Below, in pieces: positions 1 to 6,169 of a DNA stretch of 7,716 nucleotides. The stretch is taken from positions 1 to 7,716 of the forward strand of contig CANEVG010000165.1 of assembly GCA_947442095.1 (NCBI GenBank). Direction: 5' to 3'. The DNA is from Sphingomonadaceae bacterium (GTDB lineage Bacteria; Pseudomonadota; Alphaproteobacteria; Sphingomonadales; Sphingomonadaceae). Under the pieces are notes generated by a model, which was not told the DNA's origin, did no database searches, and saw only the letters and a program-made list of their open reading frames with translations. Within the stretch, counting starts at the first letter, position 1, and every line of letters begins with the position of its first letter. The translations under genes were made by a program, and so were the position numbers.

Positions 1-61
1 ATCTGGCGCATCGGCACCTATCGTTCTCAATCGCCAGCGACAGCCGCGAAGGAGATTGGGC

Positions 62-337
62 ATGGGTCAGAGTGAGCCTTTGGAAATCAGGAAGACCATC
101 AGGCGGCACCAGCTGCGCGAGATGGTGCCCTTGGCCGACAGCACAATCTACGAGATGGCGCAGCGCGGCGAATTTCCACGCCGTTTCGCGCTGTCACCGC
201 GCTGCATCGTCTGGGATCTCGCCGAAGTCCACGCCTGGTTGCTGGCGCGGCGCGCGAAGCCAATCCACCGCGCAAAGCACTCCGACGTCACCAAGCGCAA
301 GTCCCGCCCGGTCAAAGGGCAGGATCGAGCGCGATAG
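62..337 (+). CDS. AlpA-family HTH regulator (MerR-like/excisionase fold)
   Basis: A small DNA-binding protein of 91 residues. The central part has the AlpA layout: a helix-turn-helix (LREMVPLADSTIYEMAQRG) followed by the FPRRFALSPRCIVWDLAEV segment with the conserved F-P-R and W, then a helix ending in a basic tail rich in K and R. AlpA proteins regulate integrase or excisionase genes of P4-like elements, which fits the integrase remnants nearby. I chose the ATG at 62 over the in-frame TTG at 56 because AAGGAG at 49-54 sits 7 bases before the ATG and would overlap too closely with the TTG. The 3' end overlaps the antisense end of an integrase gene (stop at 312-314), so the two genes converge and share about 26 bases. 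The family call is from sequence pattern and is fairly secure; its target here is inferred. Confidence 0.85.
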   Translation: MGQSEPLEIRKTIRRHQLREMVPLADSTIYEMAQRGEFPRRFALSPRCIVWDLAEVHAWLLARRAKPIHRAKHSDVTKRKSRPVKGQDRAR

Positions 338-351
338 GCGGCATGACTGCC
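302..351. repeat. Imperfect 50-bp direct repeat with 2201-2250
   Basis: Positions 302-351 align without gaps to 2201-2250 at roughly 78 percent identity by eye. The longest exact blocks are GGATCGAG and GGCGGCATGAC. The match corresponds to the end of two related integrase genes and runs about 10 bases past their stop codons. It stops abruptly at 351/2250. The two copies lie 1899 bases apart and bracket the whole hipB1-hipA1 operon. Confidence 0.7.
312..351 (-). pseudogene. 3' tail of a tyrosine integrase gene (about 12 codons)
   Basis: Read on the minus strand, 351 to 312 gives VMPPIALDPAL followed by TGA. This is exactly the last eleven residues of the integrase relic whose stop is at 2211-2213. 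The codons differ mostly at third positions (ATC/ATT, GCG/GCA, CCT/CCA, CTT/TTG), the pattern left by selection on protein. Nothing upstream of the Val codon matches the integrase, and the hipA1 stop lies only 22 bases further (374-376). The body of this integrase has therefore been replaced or removed. It could not encode a functional recombinase. It is short, but identical residues with wobble changes make chance unlikely. Confidence 0.72.
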
Positions 352-373
352 CAACCTTGTCTCGCGGCAGCCG

Positions 374-1606
374 TCACAGGGACAGCGCAAGCTCGGTCTG
401 ATCGTTCACGAAGGCCGCCTCGTATTCGCGCGCTTGCGCTCCCGCGAGACCAGCCTTGCGAAGTGCCTCACGCCAAGTACCTGAGATCTGCTGCGCCGTG
501 TCTCTGATCATCTGTCGGGCTTTTGCTCCGTCGAGTTCGAAGAAGGAAGCGGCTTCAAACGCAAGCGCGATGGATCGATCATGCTTGCCGCCCTCTACGA
601 TCGCCGTCTCGAGGTGCGGGTTGCGATCCGGCGCGGGATTCACGTCGAAGACTGGCGAGAGGCGCCACCGTCCGGCTCCCACATACAGGAAGCCGTGATT
701 TTTGAGATGATCATCCTTGTTGGACACCAGGATGGTGAAGATCAGTCGCAAATAGAGTTCGCGGAAATCGACAGCGGCATCTGCCGAATGAACGCGCATG
801 AAGTCGACGATCTCGGTGTAGGCGCCAAGCTCCGTCCCCTTCTTGCCGAGAGCCGTGCGGGCCGAGATGTAAGGGATGCGCGCGGTGCCGCGCCTGTCGA
901 ACCGCTGAATCAGAGCAACCGGATACGGCGTATCAACCAGTTCCAGCCGAGCCTCCGGTGTACGAATGCCGCATGCGCGCGCGAGATGCAGCGTCGCCAC
1001 CTCGACCCGCTCGATCGGCTGCTGGTCATGGACCGAGGTGAACTTGGCGAGCCAAAGCGTGTCGCCGTCTAGGACATTTGCCTTAGGGCGCGCGCCGCCC
1101 GAACCGCCTGCACCAGCGAGCGTTTGCAGATCCTCAGCGGAAATATCCTTGCCTTGCTCATAGGCCCGGGCGATCGCGGTGATGACTTGGAGATCGACAA
1201 GGCGCGGAACCGCATCTGCCGCCCCGCCGCGAATGATCCTGCCCGCATCGTCGAGAAATCGGAGCGCTCCCTGCCTGCATGTGTCGTCGGAAAGCGTCAG
1301 ATATTCAAATTCGGAAAGGCCGTTGCCGTAGGCGCGCTCCAGCAACCGGCGCCCCCAACTTTCGGGCGCGGTGTCTGCGAAGGCGCCGGGCAAGGCGTCG
1401 CGGGTATTCCCGGGCTGGCCCGACGTGTGAAACGCTCCCGTCTGAACAGGAAAGTCTGGCTGCACGGCGAAGGCGCGCGGGTTATCGATCCAGGCCGCGT
1501 CATAGGAGAAGGCAGAAAACTGGCGCGGCCCGGCCCGCGTGAAACGGAGCTGACCAACGGGCGTCAGGCGTTCGCCAAGAGCGACGTGGGCGCGGAAATC
1601 CGGCAT
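374..1606 (-). CDS. hipA: HipA-family Ser/Thr kinase toxin (first copy)
   Basis: The toxin of a type II toxin-antitoxin pair, 410 residues against 440 in E. coli HipA. HipA kinases phosphorylate aminoacyl-tRNA synthetases or related targets and stop growth; the target here cannot be read. Visible parts are an N-terminal HipA_N-type domain (about 1-110), a glycine-rich ATP loop AGAGGSGGARPK (164-175) containing the serine expected to be autophosphorylated, the ATP-binding lysine in LWLAKF (K188), the catalytic motif NKDDHLKNHG (D298 and N303), and the metal-binding aspartate in PVFDVNP (D321). All key residues are present, so it should be active. Its ATG shares one base with the hipB1 stop (TGATG) and has no convincing ribosome site of its own, which implies translational coupling to the antitoxin. 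The stop is 22 bases from the integrase tail. Confidence 0.93.
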   Translation of the reverse strand: MPDFRAHVALGERLTPVGQLRFTRAGPRQFSAFSYDAAWIDNPRAFAVQPDFPVQTGAFHTSGQPGNTRDALPGAFADTAPESWGRRLLERAYGNGLSEFEYLTLSDDTCRQGALRFLDDAGRIIRGGAADAVPRLVDLQVITAIARAYEQGKDISAEDLQTLAGAGGSGGARPKANVLDGDTLWLAKFTSVHDQQPIERVEVATLHLARACGIRTPEARLELVDTPYPVALIQRFDRRGTARIPYISARTALGKKGTELGAYTEIVDFMRVHSADAAVDFRELYLRLIFTILVSNKDDHLKNHGFLYVGAGRWRLSPVFDVNPAPDRNPHLETAIVEGGKHDRSIALAFEAASFFELDGAKARQMIRDTAQQISGTWREALRKAGLAGAQAREYEAAFVNDQTELALSL

Positions 1607-1983
1607 CAGAACGTCGCGCCGTCCGGATCGACGCTATCTGGATCAGCAGAGGGCGTCACGCCCTGATCGCCACGCTTGCGCGGCTTAGCCGCGAACGATC
1701 GCCCTCGACGCCGCTGCCGTTCAGCAGTCAAGGCGAGCCCCAAATCGTCCTTTCGGATGTCGATGAGATCGGCCAGGCGGTCGACAACGCCGAGCGCCAC
1801 CAGGACGTCAGCGAGCGTGCCGATCCCAACGCCAGGATCCCCGCGTTCCAGGCGGGTGACGCTGCTTGCGGAGGTGCCAGCTCGGATCGCCAGATCGGCC
1901 ACGGCGATGCCACGCCTGAGGCGAGCACCGCGGACGTCACGTCCCAAGGCTTCGAGCGCCAACTTCGCTCTGGGCGATCCCAT
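1606..1983 (-). CDS. hipB: HipB-type XRE-family antitoxin (first copy)
   Basis: The antitoxin and autorepressor of the first hip operon, 125 residues. It carries an XRE/Cro-like helix-turn-helix at about 12-66, with GIAVADLAIRAGTSASSVTRLERG giving the Q-less but otherwise typical second and third helices and the conserved R-L-E-R-G. The C-terminal third is longer than E. coli HipB (88 residues), with a basic run RQRRRGRSFAAKPRKRG near 89-105 and an acidic, probably flexible end. GGAAG six bases before the ATG serves as the ribosome site. The gene lies directly upstream of hipA1 with a one-base stop/start overlap. The promoter 33 bases upstream contains a palindrome between its boxes, as expected for self-repression. 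Confidence 0.9.
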   Translation of the reverse strand: MGSPRAKLALEALGRDVRGARLRRGIAVADLAIRAGTSASSVTRLERGDPGVGIGTLADVLVALGVVDRLADLIDIRKDDLGLALTAERQRRRGRSFAAKPRKRGDQGVTPSADPDSVDPDGATF

Positions 1984-2015
1984 TAGAATCTTCCATATCT
2001 GATAAACTAGGTGGC

Positions 2016-2044
2016 TTTATGCGTCATATATGACTTTTTGTCAA
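2016..2044 (-). promoter_or_regulatory. hipB1-hipA1 promoter with palindromic operator
   Basis: On the minus strand a perfect -35 box TTGACA (2044-2039) is followed after 17 bases by CATAAA (2021-2016), a 4-of-6 match to the -10 box. The spacer holds the perfect 12-bp palindrome GTCATATATGAC at 2023-2034, so a bound HipB dimer would cover the polymerase site. A weaker dyad TATCTGATA sits at 1996-2004, between the promoter and the start codon. Operator function is inferred from position and symmetry. Confidence 0.75.
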
Positions 2045-2210
2045 TGGTGTAGCGTCGGTGGGACATATCGCATTGCCCGCAAAGAAGCACGCCAACGGCG
2101 CATCTGTGCGAACGGGAGATTTCCCGGTCACTTGTGAGGGGAAAGGAATCGTTGGCGCCTGTCCTGGAAAGGCGTCGCTGGCTGATCTGAGTTGACAGCT
2201 TGCCGTTCGG

Positions 2211-2417
2211 TCACAAGGCTGGATCGAGTGCAATGGGCGGCATGACCGGCGGCAGCAGCGTCGGAACATACTTCCTGCCCTCGACCCAGGCATCGACGGT
2301 GTCGGCCCATTCCTGCATCATGTGGCGACGCTGAACCTCGTATTCGGCCTTGTTGTAGACGCCGCGCGATGAACGCCCGTCCTCGTGCGCCAGACACTTT
2401 TCGATCCAGTCGCGGCT
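2211..2417 (-). pseudogene. P4-type tyrosine integrase, C-terminal fragment
   Basis: The minus-strand frame ending with TGA at 2211-2213 encodes the last 68 residues of a P4-like site-specific tyrosine recombinase: SRDWIEKCLAHEDGRSSRG, then VYNKAEYEVQRR, HMMQEWADTVDAW and the tail ending PPIALDPAL. It keeps the last catalytic histidine (LAHE) and the nucleophilic tyrosine region (VYNKAEY). The N-terminal DNA-binding domains and the catalytic Arg and HxxR boxes are absent. The frame stays open only to 2453, where a TAA blocks it, and residues before SRDW no longer look like an integrase, so the break is near 2418. Intact family members are about 400 residues. It has no start codon or ribosome site and is dead. 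Confidence 0.85.
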
Positions 2418-2918
2418 GATACGCGTTGCTGAGTGCGGGGGCCTTCCGCATTCTTAGCAACCAGATGAACTCGCTGAAAAAGCTGCGTTTCAGTTGGGGT
2501 CCCCGCTGCGTCCATTTCACGTCGGCTGCCAGTCGGGAAGCTTCGTGAATTCAAGCGGTCAGTAAAGCTGACAGGGCTCCATTGGGCGGATCCAGCCGGT
2601 CTGTGATACCCCGGTCCAGACGTTCGATGGTTCAGTGTTTCTATGTCCGTATTCGGGGCTGTTTGGTCATAAGTCGCCGGTCCACAACCGGCCCAAGTTG
2701 GTCGTCTCGCCTCGTCGGTCAGGGAGACGCTCGACGGCGGGCCCTGACAAGAACCGCCATTTGAATAAGCCTCTCGAACGCCAGAAAAGTCCCATACCCG
2801 GTCATTCCGATACCCTGCGAGTTGACCTCAACCCTCATTCTCGCGCTGAAGCGAGCCTACGATCAGCGATAAGTTAGTTGGAGAGGCTGATCCTGGCAGC
2901 GATGTGAGAGCGAAGCCG
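2418..2918. other. Gene-free stretch between integrase relic and hipA2
   Basis: No frame on either strand gives a protein I recognise, and I see no tRNA. Open frames of 60-130 codons exist, but their translations are arginine- and serine-rich noise typical of GC-rich non-coding DNA. The one structure worth naming is the perfect inverted repeat GCCGGT-CCACA-ACCGGC at 2676-2692, which has no T-run on either side. This is the place where the body of the broken integrase would be expected, but no integrase residues can be seen here. Confidence 0.6.
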
Positions 2919-2937
2919 CTATTGGATCCGGCTTCGC
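2910..2937 (-). terminator. Hairpin overlapping the hipA2 stop codon
   Basis: GCGAAGCCG (2910-2918) and CGGCTTCGC (2929-2937) are perfect 9-bp arms around a 10-base loop. The loop contains the TAG stop of hipA2 (2919-2921). Transcripts of hipA2 would fold here. There is no clear U-run after the stem (TCTCACATC), so it may protect the 3' end of the message or terminate weakly. Confidence 0.45.
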
Positions 2938-4244
2938 GCTTCATCGACATAGCCATCGAAGGCGTAATCGTTGAGGAACTGGCGCCGCCACAGATAGCCG
3001 CGATCGACCTCGCTCAGTTCGGCCTCATCACATATGGCAGCCCACAAACGGATGATCATCTCTACCTGGGTGTTTATCAGGTCCCGCGCCTCCCGGTCGC
3101 TCAGCAGGAAATTCGGCGCCGAGAGGCGGCATGTTTCCAGAAGGCTGCGCTTGTCCTCGCCGTTCACCAGCATTGCCTGATTGGCCTCCCGGCCGTTACG
3201 CGGCTGCGGGCATATGTCGTAGGCTTGGGTCAGGGTGAGAAAGGTGCCATCCCAGAACGCCGCATGGTTGCGGGCATGGTCGTCCGTATTGCCCGTCAGC
3301 ACATTGAAAACCAACCGGCCAAACAGTTCGCGCAGTGTAGCTTGCGGATCGGTGAAGCGCGCGCGCACCATTTCCGCGAGATCAACGTAGCTCGCGTAGC
3401 GGGCTTGCATTTCTGACAGCCCGAACATCGTCAGAGCTGAGACCATGGCGCGGCGGGTCCAGCCAGTTCCGTTCCATTCGCGATCGAAACGGCGCACGAG
3501 AAGCACATCTTTGCCGCTGGCCTTGGCAAGCCGAACAGGAGCCACGTTCAGCCCCGCTTCTGCCGCCAGGCGCATGGCAACAAACTCCGCCTTCACGACG
3601 GCCATGGTGTCGTTGGTCGCCGAAAATTTGGCGATAAACTTGTCCGCGCCGTCCTGCATTAAGGCTTTGGGGCGTGCGCCGCCGATGGAACTGCCATGGA
3701 ACAATGCCTTGTCGAGGGCCGGAGGAATGGGTTCACCCCGCTCCACCCGTTCGGCCGCTTCCAGAAGCTCCTCCAGCGTTGCATTTTCCTGTTCGCGCGG
3801 CTGAAATCTGTCCGCTGACGTCTGGAAATCGAGCGCACCAATGCGGTCGGAACCCGAACTGAGCATGAAGGTCAGCTCGTCGAAATCGACTTTGTGCGCT
3901 GCCTCGCCGCGCAGACCCGTCAGCCGATTGATGATGACCCGTCGTCCCCATGCGTCAGGCGCACCGTCCCTCAAGCACCCGGCCATTTCAAGCGGAGCGT
4001 TGGGCGCTATCCTGCCGCGCTGGAGAGGCAACTCCGGCGCATAGATGGGTATAGCGTCCGCCCGCTCCAGATAGGAACGACCATAGTTGAAGGCATAAAG
4101 GCCGCCCTCCAGCTCGATCCGCCCGGCAATGACAGGCTCGAGCGCGCCCGCTAGCCATATCCACACGAAAGCTTCGGTGGCCGGTGGGACAGGACCTTGG
4201 GCAGCACCAGCTGCCGCAGCGGGCTGAGGTCGGTCAGAAGTCAT
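2919..4244 (-). CDS. hipA: HipA-family Ser/Thr kinase toxin (second copy)
   Basis: A second HipA kinase, 441 residues, the same length class as E. coli HipA. It begins with a proline/alanine-rich leader (1-22) before the HipA_N domain (about 25-125). The kinase features are all present: loop GSSIGGARPK (184-193), ATP lysine in KFIAKF (K206), catalytic motif GNTDDHARNH (D321 and N326), and the aspartate in QAYDICP (D343). The ARN in place of AKN changes one position only. It is clearly not a recent copy of hipA1: beyond these motifs the two proteins differ almost throughout. The start overlaps hipB2 by 11 bases and has a good ribosome site (AGAGG, six bases upstream) inside hipB2. Target and cellular effect are unknown; kinase toxin activity is inferred from family membership. 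Confidence 0.93.
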   Translation of the reverse strand: MTSDRPQPAAAAGAAQGPVPPATEAFVWIWLAGALEPVIAGRIELEGGLYAFNYGRSYLERADAIPIYAPELPLQRGRIAPNAPLEMAGCLRDGAPDAWGRRVIINRLTGLRGEAAHKVDFDELTFMLSSGSDRIGALDFQTSADRFQPREQENATLEELLEAAERVERGEPIPPALDKALFHGSSIGGARPKALMQDGADKFIAKFSATNDTMAVVKAEFVAMRLAAEAGLNVAPVRLAKASGKDVLLVRRFDREWNGTGWTRRAMVSALTMFGLSEMQARYASYVDLAEMVRARFTDPQATLRELFGRLVFNVLTGNTDDHARNHAAFWDGTFLTLTQAYDICPQPRNGREANQAMLVNGEDKRSLLETCRLSAPNFLLSDREARDLINTQVEMIIRLWAAICDEAELSEVDRGYLWRRQFLNDYAFDGYVDEARSRIQ

Positions 4245-4569
4245 CTTTCACCTCTGTGCGCGGACGCCGCACTGACTGGGGAAGGAGCGCCAACTTGTCG
4301 CTGATCCGCGAAATTTCCGGAGCAAGCCGCGAGGGTTCATCGACGAATAACGGCACGCCCACGAGTGTTGCAGCCTCGAACACCAGTCCGATTTCCACCT
4401 TGGCATGACCCTTCTCGATCAGTTGCAGCGTGCTGCGCGCAATGCCAACCCGGGCCGCGAGGTCCGCTTCCGACATTTTGCGCTGCTTGCGCGCGAGACG
4501 AATGAGACCTCCCATCATGGTCAGCGCTTCGCGCGTTACGCGCGAGTAAGTGCGGGGACGCTCGTTCAT
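4234..4569 (-). CDS. hipB: HipB-type XRE-family antitoxin (second copy)
   Basis: The antitoxin partner of hipA2, 111 residues from the chosen start. An XRE helix-turn-helix spans about 20-70 (IRLARKQRKMSEADLAARVGI with the recognition helix ARSTLQLIEKG), followed by a short helical part and a basic/acidic tail. I use the ATG at 4569 and not the in-frame ATG at 4599. The inner ATG has GAGG five bases upstream, while the outer one lies against the -10 box of the predicted promoter and would be at or before the transcript start. Overlap of 11 bases with hipA2 supports co-translation. It shares the general fold but little sequence with hipB1. The call is firm for XRE regulator and strong for antitoxin because of the partner. 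Confidence 0.88.
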   Translation of the reverse strand: MNERPRTYSRVTREALTMMGGLIRLARKQRKMSEADLAARVGIARSTLQLIEKGHAKVEIGLVFEAATLVGVPLFVDEPSRLAPEISRISDKLALLPQSVRRPRTEVKDDF

Positions 4570-4586
4570 ATGAACCTCAATGCCGG

Positions 4587-4630
4587 TTATGACAGTCATA
4601 AAATAGCTTCTCGACCGCGATAACGGTCAA
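4587..4630 (-). promoter_or_regulatory. hipB2-hipA2 promoter and operator region
   Basis: On the minus strand TTGACC (4630-4625) and TATTTT (4605-4600) form a likely promoter with 18-19 bases between them. The 15-bp palindrome TTATGAC-A-GTCATAA (4587-4601) covers the -10 edge and the expected transcription start. A second inverted repeat, GACCG-N6-CGGTC (4613-4628), lies in the spacer and touches the -35 box. Both are placed for repression by HipB2. The long spacer lowers certainty about the exact boxes. Confidence 0.6.
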
Positions 4631-4644
4631 TATCAGGAGGCGAG

Positions 4645-4884
4645 TTGCTGATCAATAGTATGACCGCGACGGCGGGCATCCGTGTCACTCATGCAGGCTA
4701 TATCGGTCATTCCCGCAAACCCGCCATGATTCGGCCGGTTCCTGCGACCATCGATCTGGAAGACGAGAGAACCTGCGCTCTCGCCGTGTACGAACAGCCC
4801 GGAACTCCGCCGTTTTCCTGTACTTGCACGCCATACTACTACGACCGAACGCTGTTGAACCGGCCCAATTTCTGGCTCTCTTAA
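4645..4884 (+). CDS. Doubtful small ORF upstream of trbB
   Basis: A 79-codon frame that starts with TTG at 4645, four bases after a perfect AGGAGG (4635-4640); an ATG follows at codon 6 (4660). The translation matches no family I know and shows no domain, signal peptide or membrane segment. A cysteine/tyrosine cluster (CTCTPYYYD) is its only feature. In related trb operons this slot usually carries a CopG-type regulator, which this is not. The strong ribosome site is the only argument for expression. The stretch 4631-4935 may be simple non-coding DNA left by an earlier rearrangement. Confidence 0.2.
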   Translation: MLINSMTATAGIRVTHAGYIGHSRKPAMIRPVPATIDLEDERTCALAVYEQPGTPPFSCTCTPYYYDRTLLNRPNFWLS

Positions 4885-4894
4885 TCATCCCCAA

Positions 4895-4930
4895 GCCGGG
4901 GAGCGCCTGTTCTCCCCGGCGAAAACGGGG
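4895..4930 (+). promoter_or_regulatory. Two overlapping, mutually exclusive hairpins before trbB
   Basis: Stem A pairs GCCGGGGAG (4895-4903) with CTCCCCGGC (4912-4920), nine perfect pairs and an 8-base loop. Stem B pairs CCCCG (4914-4918) with CGGGG (4926-4930) around GCGAAAA. They share 4914-4918, so only one can form. Stem B hides the GGGGA that serves as the trbB ribosome site (4927-4931), whereas stem A leaves it free. Stem A is far stronger. No T-run follows, so a classic terminator is not supported. Confidence 0.45.
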
Positions 4931-4935
4931 ACCCG

Positions 4936-5667
4936 ATGGCGGCTTCACATCACAATTCGGAAAGATCGGCACGAGGCGCGCGCATGCTGCGCACCGCGCT
5001 CGGCCCCGCCATTGCCCGCCTGCTGGAAGACCCTTCTGTTGTCGAGGTGATGCTCAATCCAGATGGGCGGCTGTGGATCAATCGCCTCTCTGAAGGCCTG
5101 TCCGATACCGGCGAGCGCCTCTCAGCCGCCGATGGCGAGCGCATCGTTCGTCTGGTCGCGCACCATGTCGGCGTCGAGGTGCATACCGGCGCACCGCGCG
5201 TATCAGCAGAACTTCCCGAGACGGGGGAGCGGTTCGAGGGGCTGCTCCCGCCTGTCGTCTCTGCGCCTGCCTTCGCCATTCGCAAGCCCGCTGTCGCGGT
5301 CTTCACCCTCGAGGACTATGTCGCTGCGGGGATCATGGCGGAAGGCCAGGCAGAGGCGCTCCGGGTCGGTGTTGCGACCCGCGCCAACATCCTCGTCGCT
5401 GGCGGCACCTCAACCGGCAAGACGACGCTCACGAACGCACTTCTGGCCGAAGTCGCGAAAACCGAAGATCGCGTCGTCATCATCGAGGACACGCGCGAGC
5501 TGCAATGCACCGCGCCCAACCTCGTTGCCATGCGAACCAAGGATGGCGTCGCATCGCTCTCCGAACTGGTCCGCTCGTCGCTGCGCCTGCGCCCCGACCG
5601 CATTCCAATCGGCGAGGTGCGCGGAAGCGAAGCCCTCGATCTCCTCAAGGCATGGGGCACCGGCCAC
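4936..5667 (+). pseudogene. trbB: TrbB conjugation ATPase, truncated at the C-terminus
   Basis: The first 244 codons are a good TrbB, the VirB11-like hexameric ATPase that powers the mating-pair type IV secretion system on the inner membrane. Visible parts are the N-terminal domain (about 15-115), Walker A GGTSTGKTT (156-164), the Asp box VIIEDTREL (181-189) and Walker B RIPIGEVRG (222-230). The sequence leaves the family right after GTGH (241-244), in the His-box region where P-G-G-I-G-T-I-H-A would be expected. From there the frame reads through unrelated DNA to a stop at 6016-6018, giving a 360-residue hybrid; normal TrbB is about 320. The essential C-terminal part is missing, and no trbC or later trb gene follows. 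The start is the ATG after GGGGA. It is almost certainly inactive. Confidence 0.88.
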
Positions 5668-5730
5668 GTACTGCGCCGCCCGTATCAGGCGCTCAGGCTT
5701 GTCGTCGCTATTGCCCGAAGTGTTTGTCAC
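5665..5730 (-). pseudogene. Serine recombinase, first 22 codons only
   Basis: Starting from GTG at 5730 on the minus strand the frame reads MTNTSGNSDD then KPERLIRAAQYV. The block RAAQYV is the usual entry to the resolvase domain of large alphaproteobacterial serine recombinases, where R-M-S-T normally follows with the catalytic serine. Here the match ends at the Val codon (5665-5667), which is the reverse complement of the last good trbB codon. The frame then continues antisense through trbB. GGAAG eight bases before the GTG can act as ribosome site. The catalytic serine and everything after it are lost. The fragment is short, so the call rests on motif recognition and on its exact end at the trbB break. 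Confidence 0.65.
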
Positions 5731-5800
5731 AACCGATGCTTCCAGTTCGCTCCCAGGAGACGCGCTAAACTCTTCGAAAACTTATCTGGAGGAGGGGCGA

Positions 5801-6169
5801 ATGTCGTTCACCAAGAAGGACCGAAAGATTCAGTCGGAATCTGGAAAAACTTTTCCGGCGATCACGCCGGAGTCGCTGGCCCATGTCATCGCAGCAGCAT
5901 TGCGCGCAGAATTCGGTGCGACGCCGTCATCGGTCAAGACTGTCGCGCGGCTGACGCATGCAAACGAAAGAGCTGTGCGCAACTGGTTCGACGGCAAGAA
6001 CGGCCCCAGTTCGGATAACTTGGTCGTTCTGATGCGGCATTCCACCATTGTCCTCAAGACCGTTCTCGAATTGGCAGACCGCCCAGATCTTGTCCTTGCT
6101 GTTGGAATTCTCGGATTGAGAGAGCAACTGGTGGATGTGGTGGCCGCGATCGACAAGGCCCGGAAATAG
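5801..6169 (+). CDS. Small HTH-like protein next to the recombinase
   Basis: A 122-residue protein with a strong ribosome site (GGAGGAGGGG, 5788-5797). It has a charged N-terminus, then LAHVIAAALRAEFG (26-39) and a segment SVKTVARLTHANERAVRNWF (44-63) followed by DGKNGPSSDNLVVLMRHS, which reads as a helix-turn-helix with the recognition helix at ERAVRNWFDG. The C-terminal half is hydrophobic and probably helical (LVLAVGILGLREQLVDVVAAI). I have a memory of similar proteins beside recombinases in rhizobia and sphingomonads, but know no proven function. It is divergent from the recombinase fragment, with 70 bases between the two starts, so a shared control region is likely. Coding signals look intact. 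It could be a regulator of the lost recombinase; this is inference. Confidence 0.75.
   Translation: MSFTKKDRKIQSESGKTFPAITPESLAHVIAAALRAEFGATPSSVKTVARLTHANERAVRNWFDGKNGPSSDNLVVLMRHSTIVLKTVLELADRPDLVLAVGILGLREQLVDVVAAIDKARK

Noticed and set aside
581..1072. Long plus-strand frames opposite hipA1, and similar ones opposite hipA2
   Set aside because: They are frames created by GC-rich third positions of clear HipA genes, with no domains or ribosome sites.
2530..2900. Possible tRNA or attachment site near the integrase relic
   Set aside because: I looked for T-arm and acceptor-stem patterns and found none. The GTTCGATGG near 2625 has no matching arms.
4685..4972. A 95-codon minus-strand frame crossing the trbB start
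   Set aside because: It overlaps the well-supported trbB start, has no ribosome site and an arginine-rich random composition.
5410..5664. Extension of the minus-strand recombinase frame through trbB
   Set aside because: Only the first 22 codons look like a recombinase. The rest is the mirror of conserved TrbB coding sequence and has no recombinase residues.
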